64,000 bases of DNA from Tunturiibacter gelidiferens (GCF_013410115.1 NZ_JACCCV010000002.1:682001-746000), one strand, 5' to 3'; shown: positions 1 through 8,456, counted from the stretch's first letter. Numbers and translations: made by a program. Notes: generated by a model not told the origin, from the letters alone.

Positions 1-846
1 ATCGTCATAGATCACCACGCCACCTTCTTCCGCAGGGCTGAACCCTGGCGTGTCGCGGACGACCGCCACCGTCGCGTCAGAATTCGGGGCAGCTTGCATA
101 TCCATCGCAGAAAAAGGGCCATCGAATTTATCCCCACCCAACGGGATCAAAATATCGAGACCCAGATTCGGGAGAGTCATCCGCTGCACGTTCGAAGCGC
201 CATTCAGACTTACATAGAGATACTTACTATTAGCCGACACTGCGAGTAGATTAGGTTCGCTCCCCGCAAAGGTAGAGGCGCCCAGCGAGCCCGTCGCCGG
301 ATCAAGCACCTGCACCGAATTTCCCGTGGAACCATCGACGCTCGGAAGCGAAAGATAAATCTTCTTGTTCACTGGATCCCATGCCAGGTCGTTCGCTTGG
401 ATAGGAATAACCGTTGTCCCCTGCGTCGGAGCTGCGGTCACGGCGAATGAGATCGAGTTTGATGTCCCTCCGCCAGGTGCTGTGTTGACCACCGAAATGG
501 AGTCGCTACCGACAACCTGCATATCCGCCCCACTCAGCTGTGCGGTCAAGGTCGTTGAATTCGTGTAGGACGTACTCAACGCAACTCCGTTCCACATCAC
601 GGTAGAGGAGGAAATGAAGTTAGAACCCGTTACCGCAATGCTGATCGATGCGCTTCCAACTGTCGCTGTGGCTGGGTTGAGCGAACTCAAAGTCGGAACC
701 GGATTCGAGGATGAGGAACCGGGAGGCGTCGATGATGTGGGCGGGGACGATGGGTCCGTTGGAGTGTTGCTCTTCGAACAACCGAAGAGGCCGAATGAAC
801 CGAAAACTATGCAGGCAAAAAGTGAAACAGAAGAAAGGGAACGCAT
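1..846 (-). CDS. Ig-like/beta-propeller lipoprotein, N-terminal part (C-terminus beyond the left edge)
   Basis: The frame is open from an ATG at 844-846 on the minus strand to the window edge, so only about 282 residues are visible. The start MRSLSSVSLFACIVF leads to a lipobox-like LFGC near residue 23, predicting a lipid-anchored exported protein. A Ser/Pro/Thr-rich linker follows, then an IPT/TIG-like Ig domain (about residues 48-130, with SLNPATATVGS and ISFAVTA). After that come repeats such as DLAWDPVNKKIYLSLP and LAVSANSKYLYVSL, typical of YVTN/NHL beta-propellers. An AGAGAG stretch just upstream can act as ribosome binding site. Such proteins are common in acidobacteria; ligand and function are unknown. 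Confidence 0.75.
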   Translation of the reverse strand, partial: MRSLSSVSLFACIVFGSFGLFGCSKSNTPTDPSSPPTSSTPPGSSSSNPVPTLSSLNPATATVGSASISIAVTGSNFISSSTVMWNGVALSTSYTNSTTLTAQLSGADMQVVGSDSISVVNTAPGGGTSNSISFAVTAAPTQGTTVIPIQANDLAWDPVNKKIYLSLPSVDGSTGNSVQVLDPATGSLGASTFAGSEPNLLAVSANSKYLYVSLNGASNVQRMTLPNLGLDILIPLGGDKFDGPFSAMDMQAAPNSDATVAVVRDTPGFSPAEEGGVVIYDD

Positions 847-1049
847 CTCTCTAAAATGCTCCGAGCTCTATTGTTAGTAGCCAAGTTAAGCTACCCCGCC
901 CCCAAGTACCGGTCAATGAACGTTAGTTGGGAACTCTTGAAAATTCCGGCTATTGACTTGCCACGGAAGTGGGATTGTCTTTTGCCAATTTGCAAGTGCG
1001 TTCAGTCGGTCTGCGATCCTCCAACCCAAACATGAGACGATAGTCCTCT

Positions 1050-2474
1050 ATGGTCTCCAACGAATTCGCCATCGCCATCATGGCTGCCGGCAAAGGCACC
1101 CGCCTCAAAAGCAAGCACCCCAAAGTCCTTCACGAGATCGGCGGCCGCGCCCTCCTCCTCCACGTCATCGCCGCCGCAGAAACCGTCGTGCGAGCCGACC
1201 ACATCTTCTGCATCATCGGCCACGAATCCGATCGCGTCCGCACAGCCGTCGCCGCCACCGGCGTCCAGTTCGTCCTCCAGCCCGAGCAGCGCGGCACCGG
1301 CCACGCCCTCCAGATGCTCAAGGCCGACTTCGAGCTCTCCGGCAGGCCAATCCCACAGCATCTTCTAGTCCTCTCCGGAGACGTCCCCCTCATCCGCCCC
1401 GAAACCATCGCCGCCGTCCGCGACACCCACCTCCGCGAGCACGCTGCCATGACCATCCTCACCGCCGTCCCCGCCGATCCCACCGGCTACGGCCGCGTCC
1501 TCCGCGCATCAGCAGATAAACCCGAAGTCACCGCCATCGTCGAACAAAAATCCCTCCGCTCCGACCAGCTCAGCGCCCCCGAAATCAACTCCGGCATCTA
1601 CTGCTTCGAAACCGCAGCCCTCTTCGCCAGAATCAACGCCCTCACCACCAACAACACCCACGGCGAGTTCTACCTCACCGACATCGCCGCCATGCTCGTC
1701 GCCGAAGGCAAGCGCGTCGTAGCCATCAAAGCCGACAGCGTCGACGAGGTCCTCGGCGCCAATACCATCGCCGAGATGATGCACCTCGACGCCGCCATGC
1801 GCCTTAGCACCGCCCACCGTCTCATGGCCCAGGGCGTCACCATCTTCCGCCCCGAAACCTGCGTCATCGACGCCCACGTCACAGTAGGCCCCGACACAAT
1901 CATCGAGCCCTACGTACAGCTCCTCGGCAACACCCACATCGGCAGCGACTCCCGCATCCGCTCCTACTCCGTCATCCAGAACTCGCGGCTCGGCGACAAC
2001 GTCCTCGTCCGCAACGGCTGCATCCTCGATACCTCCGAAGTGGCCAACAACGCCATCCTAGGCCCCTACGCCCACCTCCGCCCCGAGAGCCGCATCGGCG
2101 AAGCAGCCCACATCGGCAACTTCGTCGAAACCAAAAAGACCATCATCGGCAGGGGCTCCAAGGCCAACCACCTCAGCTACCTCGGCGACGCCGTCATCGG
2201 CGACGGCGTCAACATCGGCGCCGGAGCCATCACCTGCAACTACGACGGCGTCCATAAGCACCCCACCATCATCGGCGACGGCGCCTTCATCGGCTCCGAC
2301 TCCACCCTCGTCGCCCCCGTCACCATCGGCGCAGGCTCTTACATCGCCGCCGGCAGCAGCATCACCGAAGAGGTCCCCGAAGGCGCACTGGCCCTGGGCC
2401 GCTCCCGCCAGACCACCAAACCCGGCTGGGTAGCCGCCCGCAAAGCCGCCGCCAAACAAAACACCAACAGCTAG
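1050..2474 (+). CDS. glmU: Bifunctional N-acetylglucosamine-1-phosphate uridyltransferase / glucosamine-1-phosphate acetyltransferase
   Basis: GlmU acetylates glucosamine-1-phosphate and then uridylylates it to UDP-GlcNAc, the precursor of peptidoglycan and lipid A, in the cytoplasm. At 474 aa it has family length. The N-terminal pyrophosphorylase shows the signature MAAGKGTRLKSKHPKVLH (residues 11-28), then QRGTGHA and LSGDVPL. The C-terminal half (from about residue 250) is a left-handed beta-helix of hexapeptide repeats, with the acetyltransferase motifs RPESRIGEAAHIGNFVETKK, NHLSYLGDA and GAGAITCNYDG. The coding strand is strongly GC-biased, and the long frames seen opposite it are shadows. 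It stands alone and is not in an evident operon. Confidence 0.97.
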   Translation: MVSNEFAIAIMAAGKGTRLKSKHPKVLHEIGGRALLLHVIAAAETVVRADHIFCIIGHESDRVRTAVAATGVQFVLQPEQRGTGHALQMLKADFELSGRPIPQHLLVLSGDVPLIRPETIAAVRDTHLREHAAMTILTAVPADPTGYGRVLRASADKPEVTAIVEQKSLRSDQLSAPEINSGIYCFETAALFARINALTTNNTHGEFYLTDIAAMLVAEGKRVVAIKADSVDEVLGANTIAEMMHLDAAMRLSTAHRLMAQGVTIFRPETCVIDAHVTVGPDTIIEPYVQLLGNTHIGSDSRIRSYSVIQNSRLGDNVLVRNGCILDTSEVANNAILGPYAHLRPESRIGEAAHIGNFVETKKTIIGRGSKANHLSYLGDAVIGDGVNIGAGAITCNYDGVHKHPTIIGDGAFIGSDSTLVAPVTIGAGSYIAAGSSITEEVPEGALALGRSRQTTKPGWVAARKAAAKQNTNS

Positions 2475-2535
2475 AGCAGAATGCGCATCGGTGTAGAGCT
2501 TTGTTCTCCTTTTCGTTTTGTCATTCGGCGCTTTA

Positions 2536-2571
2536 TTTGTTGTCGTTCCGCGCTTTTTGTTGTCATTCCGC
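2536..2571. repeat. Short direct repeat downstream of glmU
   Basis: A 16-base unit, TTTGTTGTCRTTCCGC, occurs at 2536-2551 and again at 2556-2571, followed by a GC-rich tail (CAGCGCAGCGGAGGA). It lies in the 183-base gap between the convergent glmU and DinB-like genes. It resembles a dispersed intergenic repeat, but a second location is not visible in this window. Confidence 0.4.
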
Positions 2572-2657
2572 AGCGCAGCGGAGGAATCTGCTGTAGGTAT
2601 CAGGGACATCGCTCTAAACAGCCAGCCCACAAAGCCCAGCGATTATTGTGAGCAGGT

Positions 2658-3182
2658 TTATTTATGAACCGGCTCCGACCACGGAGGCACTACGCCCGAC
2701 ATGCGCGCATAAGCGATCAGCTGCCCCATGTGCTCATTATCGTGAACCAGAATGCGCAGATACATCCCATCCACCGTCGCCTCTTTCTTCATGATCATGA
2801 CCTTGCGCTGAAGATCCCCCGGCTTCAACTGAGCACGCGCCGTCTTCACCGCATCCAGCGACCGCTTCAGAAACGCAATGACGTCCGCCTTCGAGGTCAC
2901 AGTCTTCTCCATATCCTCAGACTTGATGTCCGGCGGCATCGCAGGTCCGGTCACGCTGAGCAGATAGAAGTTAGCCAACGCGATGTGCATGTACACCTCG
3001 CTCGTCGACCTCACCCCGGGCGCAGGACGCCACGCAAACTTGTCCGCCGGCGTTGCCTCCGCAAGCGCCACCAGCTGCCGCGAAACATGCGCCCACTCTC
3101 CGTCATACCCCTCCCAAAGCCCCTCCATCTGGGCGTGCAGAGAGGTCGTGCACATCACCAGCAAAAGTAACAACGTCTTCAT
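2658..3182 (-). CDS. Secreted DinB-like (DUF664-type) four-helix protein
   Basis: The 174-aa product starts with a signal peptide (MKTLLLLLVMCTTSLHAQ). A DinB-like four-helix bundle follows: WEGYDGEWAHVSRQLVALAE, then a conserved Arg/Ser/Thr turn (APGVRSTSEVYMHIALAN) and a C-terminal HDNEHMGQLIAYARMSG. His in YMHIA and the two His of HDNEH are plausible metal ligands. The start at 3182 was chosen over one 24 codons upstream because GGAGAGA precedes it at proper spacing and the signal peptide then begins at residue 1. The DinB superfamily includes thiol-dependent metalloenzymes; the exact reaction here is unknown. Confidence 0.8.
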   Translation of the reverse strand: MKTLLLLLVMCTTSLHAQMEGLWEGYDGEWAHVSRQLVALAEATPADKFAWRPAPGVRSTSEVYMHIALANFYLLSVTGPAMPPDIKSEDMEKTVTSKADVIAFLKRSLDAVKTARAQLKPGDLQRKVMIMKKEATVDGMYLRILVHDNEHMGQLIAYARMSGVVPPWSEPVHK

Positions 3183-3652
3183 AAGTCTCTCTCCATCGCT
3201 TCTGTGACTACGGGTTGTAGTTCCAAGCATCCGGGCTCTCAAGCGCATCGCCAACGGAGAACGAGAGCAGTCCTGATGGCGCCAAAACTACATCCCCCTG
3301 TTCTATCTGTCAAAATCCACCAAAATCACACAAGGCCAAAAATAAACTCGAAGATCGTGGCGCATTTTTTCGCACCTCTCAAAACACATTCCAAAGACCA
3401 CATCCACCACGCAAACCACCACGATCTCACCACCAATTCACCACACCAACTCCGGCCTTTTTCCACGAACCCCCTCAAAAAAATCCGAAAAAGATGAGAA
3501 ACCGCCCCACGGCCCATATCAGGATTTTTTCCGCCGAAAGCGCCGCAACCAACCGCTCATCCAGCCGCTCAGTCTGCCGATAAAGACACAGAAGAGAAGC
3601 CGCTCGCATCTAACCAAAAGACGGCAGCGTCGCTACGCGAAAGTATCCATCC
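3183..3652. other. Intergenic region, no gene supported
   Basis: This 470-base gap separates the divergent DinB-like gene and the HD-GYP regulator, so it must hold both promoters. From about 3310 to 3470 the plus strand is rich in CCAC/CAAA runs with low complexity. Short open frames crossing it on both strands show no family resemblance. Confidence 0.5.
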
Positions 3653-4771
3653 ATGACGCAGGAACGAATCCTGGTAGTTGACGACGAAGAACCCGTAAGA
3701 TCGGTCGCTGCAGCACTTCTGACCCGCAGCGGATACTCCGTCACCACCGCCGAAAGCGCCGAAGAGGCTCTCACCCGGCTCCAGCAGGACCCCGACTACG
3801 ACCTCGTCCTCTCAGACGTCATGATGCCCATCACCGACGGTCTCACCCTCCTCGATCACCTCTGCACCGACCACCCCGGCATCCCCGTCGTCATGTTCTC
3901 CGCCATCAACGACATCTACGTCGTCACCAGCGCCTTCCGCCGCGGCGCAGTCGACTATCTCCTCAAACCCTTCGAGCGCACCGACCTCGAAAGCGTCGTC
4001 ATGCGAGCCATCGAACACGGCCGGCTTCGCAAACAGAACACCATCTACCGCCACAACCTCGAAGCCATCGTCAACACCAGAACCGGCCGCCTCCGCTCCA
4101 CCATGCAGGATCTCGAACGCAGCTACGACATCACCCTCGAAGCCATGGGCGACGCGCTCGATCTGCGCGACCAGGAGACCGAAGGCCACTCCCGACGCGT
4201 CACCGCTTACACCAACGCACTCGCCCAGGCCATGGGGCTCGAAGCCGAAGATCTGCGAATCATCGCTCGCGGAGCGTTCCTTCACGACATCGGCAAGATC
4301 GCAACCCCGGACGCCATCCTCCTCAAGCCCGGCCGTCTCACCGCCGAAGAGACCGCCATCATGAAGCAACACTGCGAACGCGGCTACGAGATGGTACGCA
4401 AGATATCCTTCCTGCGCGAGGCCGCCGAGATCGTCTACGCCCATCAGGAACAGTTCGACGGCAGTGGCTATCCGCGCGGCCTGCGAGGCGAGGAGATCCC
4501 CCTCGGCGCGCGTATCTTCGCCATCGCGGACGCCCTCGACGCCATGACCTCCGACCGCCCCTATCGCAGAGGAACAACCTTCGCGGCGGCCAGAGACGAG
4601 ATCATCCGCTGTGCCGGAACCCAGTTCGATCCGCATATCGTTGAAGTCTTTCTCGCCCTGCCCCCCGAAACCTGGTCCAACCTGCGCGTCGCAACGGAAC
4701 TACGATCCCCCTCCCCATCCTCGCGAAGCATCAACGCTCTCCCGGTTGCGCCGGACAAACAACGCAGCTAG
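3653..4771 (+). CDS. Response regulator with HD-GYP cyclic-di-GMP phosphodiesterase domain
   Basis: The 372-aa protein joins a receiver domain (residues 1-125) to an HD-GYP domain (about 165-345). Receiver marks are DDEEP (acidic pocket), the phospho-acceptor Asp in LVLSDVMMP, and the switch Lys in LLKPF. A coiled linker (RTGRLRSTMQDLERSYD) leads to HDIGKIATPDAILLKPG, MKQHCERGYEM and QFDGSGYPRGLRGEEIPL. The GYP motif is intact, predicting hydrolysis of c-di-GMP under control of an unlinked histidine kinase. The last 35 residues are Ser/Pro-rich and unstructured. The pterin dehydratase gene follows after 24 bases. Confidence 0.93.
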   Translation: MTQERILVVDDEEPVRSVAAALLTRSGYSVTTAESAEEALTRLQQDPDYDLVLSDVMMPITDGLTLLDHLCTDHPGIPVVMFSAINDIYVVTSAFRRGAVDYLLKPFERTDLESVVMRAIEHGRLRKQNTIYRHNLEAIVNTRTGRLRSTMQDLERSYDITLEAMGDALDLRDQETEGHSRRVTAYTNALAQAMGLEAEDLRIIARGAFLHDIGKIATPDAILLKPGRLTAEETAIMKQHCERGYEMVRKISFLREAAEIVYAHQEQFDGSGYPRGLRGEEIPLGARIFAIADALDAMTSDRPYRRGTTFAAARDEIIRCAGTQFDPHIVEVFLALPPETWSNLRVATELRSPSPSSRSINALPVAPDKQRS

Positions 4772-4795
4772 GATCGCAGGGCGAGGTGATTCTCC

Positions 4796-5086
4796 ATGAA
4801 GAAAGCCATGAATGCAGCCGAGATCGAGGACGTTCTAAAGGCTAACCCCGAGTGGCATCTCAAGGGCGGCAAGCTGGTGCGCGAATGGACCTTCAAGGAT
4901 TTTCTCGAGGCAATGACCTTCGTCAACCGCGTCGCTGTCCTGGCAGAGGCCGCAAATCATCACCCCGACATCGACATCCGCTACAACCAGGTCGTCCTTG
5001 GGTTGGTCTCTCACGACGCCGCAGGAGTTACTCAGCGCGACGCCTCCATGGCCAGCCAATTGAGCAAAGAGTTCCCTCCCGCATAA
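4796..5086 (+). CDS. phhB: Pterin-4a-carbinolamine dehydratase
   Basis: This 96-aa protein has the usual family length. It dehydrates 4a-hydroxytetrahydrobiopterin, recycling the cofactor of aromatic amino acid hydroxylases. The signature is complete: AEAANHHPDIDIRYNQV followed by LVSHDAAGVTQRD, with the paired His and the later His of the active site. GCGAGGTG lies 8-15 bases upstream of the ATG. No phenylalanine hydroxylase is nearby. The protein could instead serve molybdopterin-related or other pterin chemistry. Confidence 0.93.
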   Translation: MKKAMNAAEIEDVLKANPEWHLKGGKLVREWTFKDFLEAMTFVNRVAVLAEAANHHPDIDIRYNQVVLGLVSHDAAGVTQRDASMASQLSKEFPPA

Positions 5087-5131
5087 GTAGTTCCCCCAGA
5101 TAGAAGATGCCTGTAAGAAGCTGCCCAGAGA

Positions 5132-5358
5132 CTGTCCTGCCGGACGGCCTACTGCGCGGAGAGCGGCCACTTCGCGGCGTGTAAACCTTGTTGTGGTTAG
5201 CGAACGATGCTGGTCCTCCCGTTGGTCGGAAGAAAGTTGGTCGGAAGAAAGTGGATCCACGACCAACGGGAGGTTCACAATCGATCGTAGCTGCAAGAAA
5301 AGGTATACAAGTCACGAAGTGACCGCTCTCCGCGCAGGAGGCCCGTCCGGCGGGACAG
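5132..5358. repeat. Composite 227-bp palindromic element (MITE/REP-like)
   Basis: The outer arms 5132-5176 and 5315-5358 are inverted repeats matching at about 41 of 45 positions, with the shared core TGCGCGGAGAGCGG and its complement. Nested inside is a second inverted repeat, CCTCCCGTTGGTCG (5215-5228) and CGACCAACGGGAGG (5260-5273). Between those sit two exact tandem copies of GTTGGTCGGAAGAAA (5221-5250) and a perfect palindrome GTGGATCCAC (5251-5260). There is no open frame of note. The architecture suggests a non-autonomous mobile repeat or a structured RNA. Confidence 0.7.
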
Positions 5359-6408
5359 CTTCTACTTCTAACAGGGCCTTCTCTTGCGACTCGTCATCTC
5401 GACCGAAGTCGCGCAGTCTTATCGCGCGACGCTGTGGAGAGACCCCCGTATTTTCCTTTGCCTTTCCTAATCCCGCCCATTGACGCAAAGTCGCTCAGCC
5501 CACACTCAGCCCAGCAAAAAACTGTATTTCATAGAAAGAATTTGAACCCGTATTTCTCGTCAAAGAAAATATGTGGAAAAAGCGTAAGTTTTTATAAAAC
5601 TATGATTACAATGGCTTTACTTAAAAATCTCGAGGCAAGACGGCCCAAAAACCGGCCTCCAAACCATCAGATTTCTATGATGGAACATATTTTTCTTTCT
5701 TTCCCTCCATATTGTGGTATCTTCAATTCAACGCAGCGTGAGTCTTCCGGCGTGAAATCTCTCAGCCCGCATCATCGAAGCAAGGCTGATACAAGTTGCG
5801 TCACTGGCCTCCCGGCACGAGCAAAACACCGTTCGTGCCGCATTTTTTTGTTCTGACGTCCCTTCCCACACTTAATGATTCCAAGCTCCCGCGTCGCTTC
5901 TTGCCCACCTTTCTCGACAGACTTAGCACGCCACCGGATCGAAAAGATCTGCCCCTATTCAAAATCTCGCCACCTGCCGTTTCAGTAGAAGACGGATGAA
6001 AGAATCGCCATTTTTTGTTGTCAAGTCCCAAACTCTTGCAACCCAAACCATAACAATGAGATAGCCGTGGCGCATGAGTTATCGTTCGATCGCTATAATT
6101 AACACTAATGCCCAGATTTTTTCCGGGTTAGTCCGATCTCCGACAAAATAGCTCCATAAACCATTTAGATAGAATATTTTAGACGCAACCCATTTAGATA
6201 GAATATTTTACAGTCGTATAGTGTCTGCAAAGCTAAGAAAATAAGCAGTTTACGTCCAAATACCCCCGGGGGGGAGGGGGGTACCACATGGTCGATGAAC
6301 GATATCCTGACTCACTCAGACGATTAGTCCATCTAGATCGGGCGGAAAAGACGATCGCAAGCGAAGTTGATATTCGGGCGCCAGAAGAGATTGATCTAAA
6401 ATACCGAC
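5359..6408. other. Gene-poor, AT-rich intergenic region
   Basis: No coding sequence is convincing here. The base composition drops sharply against its neighbours, with long A/T stretches (for example around 5560-5620). It includes a 21-base direct repeat (6161-6210) and a C/G homopolymer run near 6264-6290. The open frames crossing it (5434-5856, 6288-6542) have no recognisable motif or ribosome binding site. It probably holds the promoter of the PCYCHC gene and debris of past insertions. Confidence 0.5.
6161..6210. repeat. 21-bp direct repeat
   Basis: The unit beginning CCATTTAGATAG and ending AATATTTTA occurs exactly at 6161-6181 and 6190-6210, a 29-base period. The period is close to three helical turns, so two copies on the same DNA face could bind a regulator. 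It lies about 200 bases upstream of the PCYCHC gene. Confidence 0.6.
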
Positions 6409-6846
6409 ATGAAGCGGATCCTCGGATGTATCGCGTTAGGTCTGGCCACTATGGTGGCCTCAGCCCAGTGGTCAAACCCGTCGGAAGATATCCCGGCCTA
6501 CAACGCATCTGCTCCGACAAAGCCCCTCCCCCCGGTGCTTAGCGGCGATCAGCTGACTGGAGTCTACTTCTCGCATCCCTATCAGGTGACTGCTTATAAG
6601 ATGGCTGCCGCCATCCCCGCCGTACTGCATCAGCAACCCTGTTACTGTCATTGCGACCGCGAGATGCATCACAACAGTCTCCATAGCTGCTTCGAAGGCA
6701 CCCATGGCGCCGCCTGTTCTACCTGCATGAGAGAAGCTGTCTACGCTTACCAGCAGACGAAAAAGGGACAGACTCCGGCACAGATTCGCGCTGGAATCGA
6801 GCGCGGCGAGTGGCAGCAGGTCGACCTCGTAAACGCAACGATGTAG
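6409..6846 (+). CDS. Secreted PCYCHC-motif protein (PCYCGC-like family)
   Basis: The 145-aa product begins MKRILGCIALGLATMVASAQ, a signal peptide with a cleavage site near residue 20. The middle carries a Cys/His cluster: PCYCHCDREMHHNSLHSCF, then GAACSTCMREA. This matches the family named after its PCYCGC motif, with the second Gly replaced by His. The Cys-His arrangement suggests binding of a metal or haem outside the cytoplasm, but the biochemical role is not established. The C-terminus (QTPAQIRAGIERGEW) is a plain helix. It stands 52 bases before the transporter gene, in the same direction. Confidence 0.75.
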   Translation: MKRILGCIALGLATMVASAQWSNPSEDIPAYNASAPTKPLPPVLSGDQLTGVYFSHPYQVTAYKMAAAIPAVLHQQPCYCHCDREMHHNSLHSCFEGTHGAACSTCMREAVYAYQQTKKGQTPAQIRAGIERGEWQQVDLVNATM

Positions 6847-6898
6847 CGCCTTGCGATCTCGTGGCACAAGTTTTTTCCACCGAGGTATGCTTGCATCT

Positions 6899-7318
6899 AT
6901 GACTTGGGTCTTCTGGGCAGTTCTATCGGCAGTCTTTGCTGCGGCAACTGCGCTGCTGGCCAAAGTCGGTGTCTCGGGAATCGACTCGAACCTCGCGACA
7001 GCCATTCGAACGACGGTGATCCTGATCTTTACCTGGGCCATCGCCGTCGCCTTCGAGAAGCATCACGCACTCGCGCAGATCGGCCGGCGCAGCTGGGTGT
7101 TTCTAGTGCTCTCAGGCATCTGCACTGGCCTGTCGTGGTTATGCTACTTCCGCGCCCTGCAGATGGGACCGGCATCAAGCGTAGCGCCAGTCGATAAGCT
7201 CAGTGTGGTGCTGGTCATTCTCGGCGCGTGGCTGTTCCTCGGCGAGCATCTGACTCCACTAAAGATCGGCGGGGCTTCGCTGATCACCATTGGCGCCGTG
7301 ATCCTCGCCTTCGCCTAG
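6899..7318 (+). CDS. Single-domain EamA/DMT-family membrane transporter
   Basis: This 139-aa protein has one EamA repeat with five hydrophobic segments: WVFWAVLSAVFAAATALLAKV, AIRTTVILIFTWAIAV, WVFLVLSGICTGLSWLCYF, SSVAPVDKLSVVLVILGAWLFL, and IGGASLITIGAVILAFA. The motif FRALQMGPASSVAPVDKLS is typical of the family. Most DMT transporters have two such repeats in about 300 aa; this is the short form that must dimerise. An earlier in-frame ATG at 6887 is possible, but its GAGG would be only one base away. The substrate is unknown. Confidence 0.8.
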   Translation: MTWVFWAVLSAVFAAATALLAKVGVSGIDSNLATAIRTTVILIFTWAIAVAFEKHHALAQIGRRSWVFLVLSGICTGLSWLCYFRALQMGPASSVAPVDKLSVVLVILGAWLFLGEHLTPLKIGGASLITIGAVILAFA

Positions 7319-7397
7319 TCTCTGCCTCGAACAGTAAGAGTTATAATCGCAATAGTTCTTTGTAGCGCCCAATGCAATGTTGGTGCCAGCTCCAGAT

Positions 7398-7751
7398 GGG
7401 GGCGTCACGGCTTCGACGGGATTGCTTGTGGCAGAGAGGCATGCCGGGGTGTGGACACCCGTAATCGCTCACAAAACTATAAGTGCCGAACCTCAGTTCG
7501 CTCTTGCTGCTTAATTAAATAAGTAGCCGATCGCTCAAGCTTCGCCTACGGGCCTGTACCGATCGTCGCACAGTAGGCTGGTCTTCCCTGCTCCGTCTGA
7601 GCGGGTCGGACGAGATCAATCAGACTGGTCGTCGTCGCATCTTCGTCCGTTCTAAGCGCCGATGACGAGACAAAAATGACACGGAAAAAGCATGAAAGCT
7701 CTCTGTTGGAAGTTTTTTCGGACGTGGGTTCGACTCCCACCGCCTCCACCA
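7398..7751 (+). ncRNA. ssrA: tmRNA (transfer-messenger RNA)
   Basis: The 354-nt gene starts GGGGGCG, which pairs with CGCCUCC just before the encoded 3' ACCA to form the acceptor stem. The T-arm GGGTTCGACTCCCACC lies near the 3' end. The mRNA-like part reads from a GCU resume codon just after UAAUC and encodes the tag AHKTISAEPQFALAA ending in UAA. The LAA end targets tagged proteins to ClpXP-type proteases. With SmpB it rescues stalled ribosomes. A possible -10 box TATAAT lies at 7342-7347. Its 3' end doubles as the attachment site of a genomic island. Confidence 0.96.
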
Positions 7752-7754
7752 TCT
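7726..7754 (+). other. attL: tmRNA 3' end, 29-bp direct repeat
   Basis: The 29 bases from GGGTTCGACTCC to CACCATCT are identical to 34681-34709. They cover the T-arm, acceptor strand and CCA of tmRNA plus three bases. tmRNA 3' ends are classical targets of tyrosine integrases, and a copy of the target is left at each border of the inserted DNA. The tmRNA is kept intact on this side. Confidence 0.88.
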
Positions 7755-7857
7755 ATAAGCAATTTATTTTCAGCAACATAGCAAGTTACATCAACAAATT
7801 GTGCTAATTCCGTGCTAACCTTTTCGGGTCACCATCCCGGAGAGGCAGCACAAGCAC

Positions 7858-8456
7858 ATGACGACGAGAGCAGTCAAAGTTTCCACCATCCCTTCAATCG
7901 ACATATTCGTCCGTCACTCCGCAGTCTGTCTCCGGCGCGATGATCCCGAGTACAAGAAATGCAATTGCCCCAAACACGGGATACGGTGACCCTCGAACGC
8001 ACTGAGCTTCGTCATGACAAACACAAGGGTCTCTATCGCATTGTCACTAGTCGCCAGAAGACGGGAACACATGTAAGCGTACTGATTCCGCCTGACGTGG
8101 CAATGGAAGCCTTATCCGTGATGAAGCTGAACGAAAGTCATAAGTACATCTTCTGGAACTCAGGGACGGGAACGGAACGAACGGTCGTCACCAACTGGCA
8201 ACACGATGTAAAGCAAACGTTCGTAGCGGCGGGGATGCCGGACGGCCACTCGCACCAACTGCGCGATACATTCGCCGTCTCGCTTCTACAAAAGGGTGTA
8301 CCAATGGAAGAGGTGAGTAAGCTGTTGGGCCACACTTCAATCAAGACGACAGAGAAGCATTATGCGCCGTGGGTGACAGCGAGGCAGGATCGGCTCGACT
8401 CTCTGGTCGTGGCAACGTGGGTAACGTCGGAGCACGGTGCGAAGGCCGGCCATTGA
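7858..8456 (+). pseudogene. Tyrosine recombinase/integrase remnant with large internal deletion
   Basis: An N-terminal piece (7858-7989, MTTRAVKVSTIPSIDIFVRH ... KKCNCPKHGIR, stop) carries the start and the CNCPKH zinc-like motif of acidobacterial integrases. It runs into a different frame (about 7970-8456) that holds the catalytic end: DTVTLERTELRHDKHKG, SHQLRDTFAVSLL (box II HxxR), LLGHTSIKTTEKHYAPW (His and the Tyr nucleophile). The middle third, including the first catalytic Arg, is missing and the joint is out of frame. The gene cannot give an active enzyme. It sits about 100 bases from attL, as expected for the island's own integrase. Confidence 0.85.

Noticed and set aside
953..1937. 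Several frames overlapping glmU on both strands
   Set aside because: Arg/Pro- or Gly/Asp-rich shadows of the GC-biased glmU codons; glmU itself is certain.
6264..6290. C/G homopolymer run, considered as a phase-variation tract
   Set aside because: It is not inside or directly before a supported gene; it could also be a sequencing artefact.
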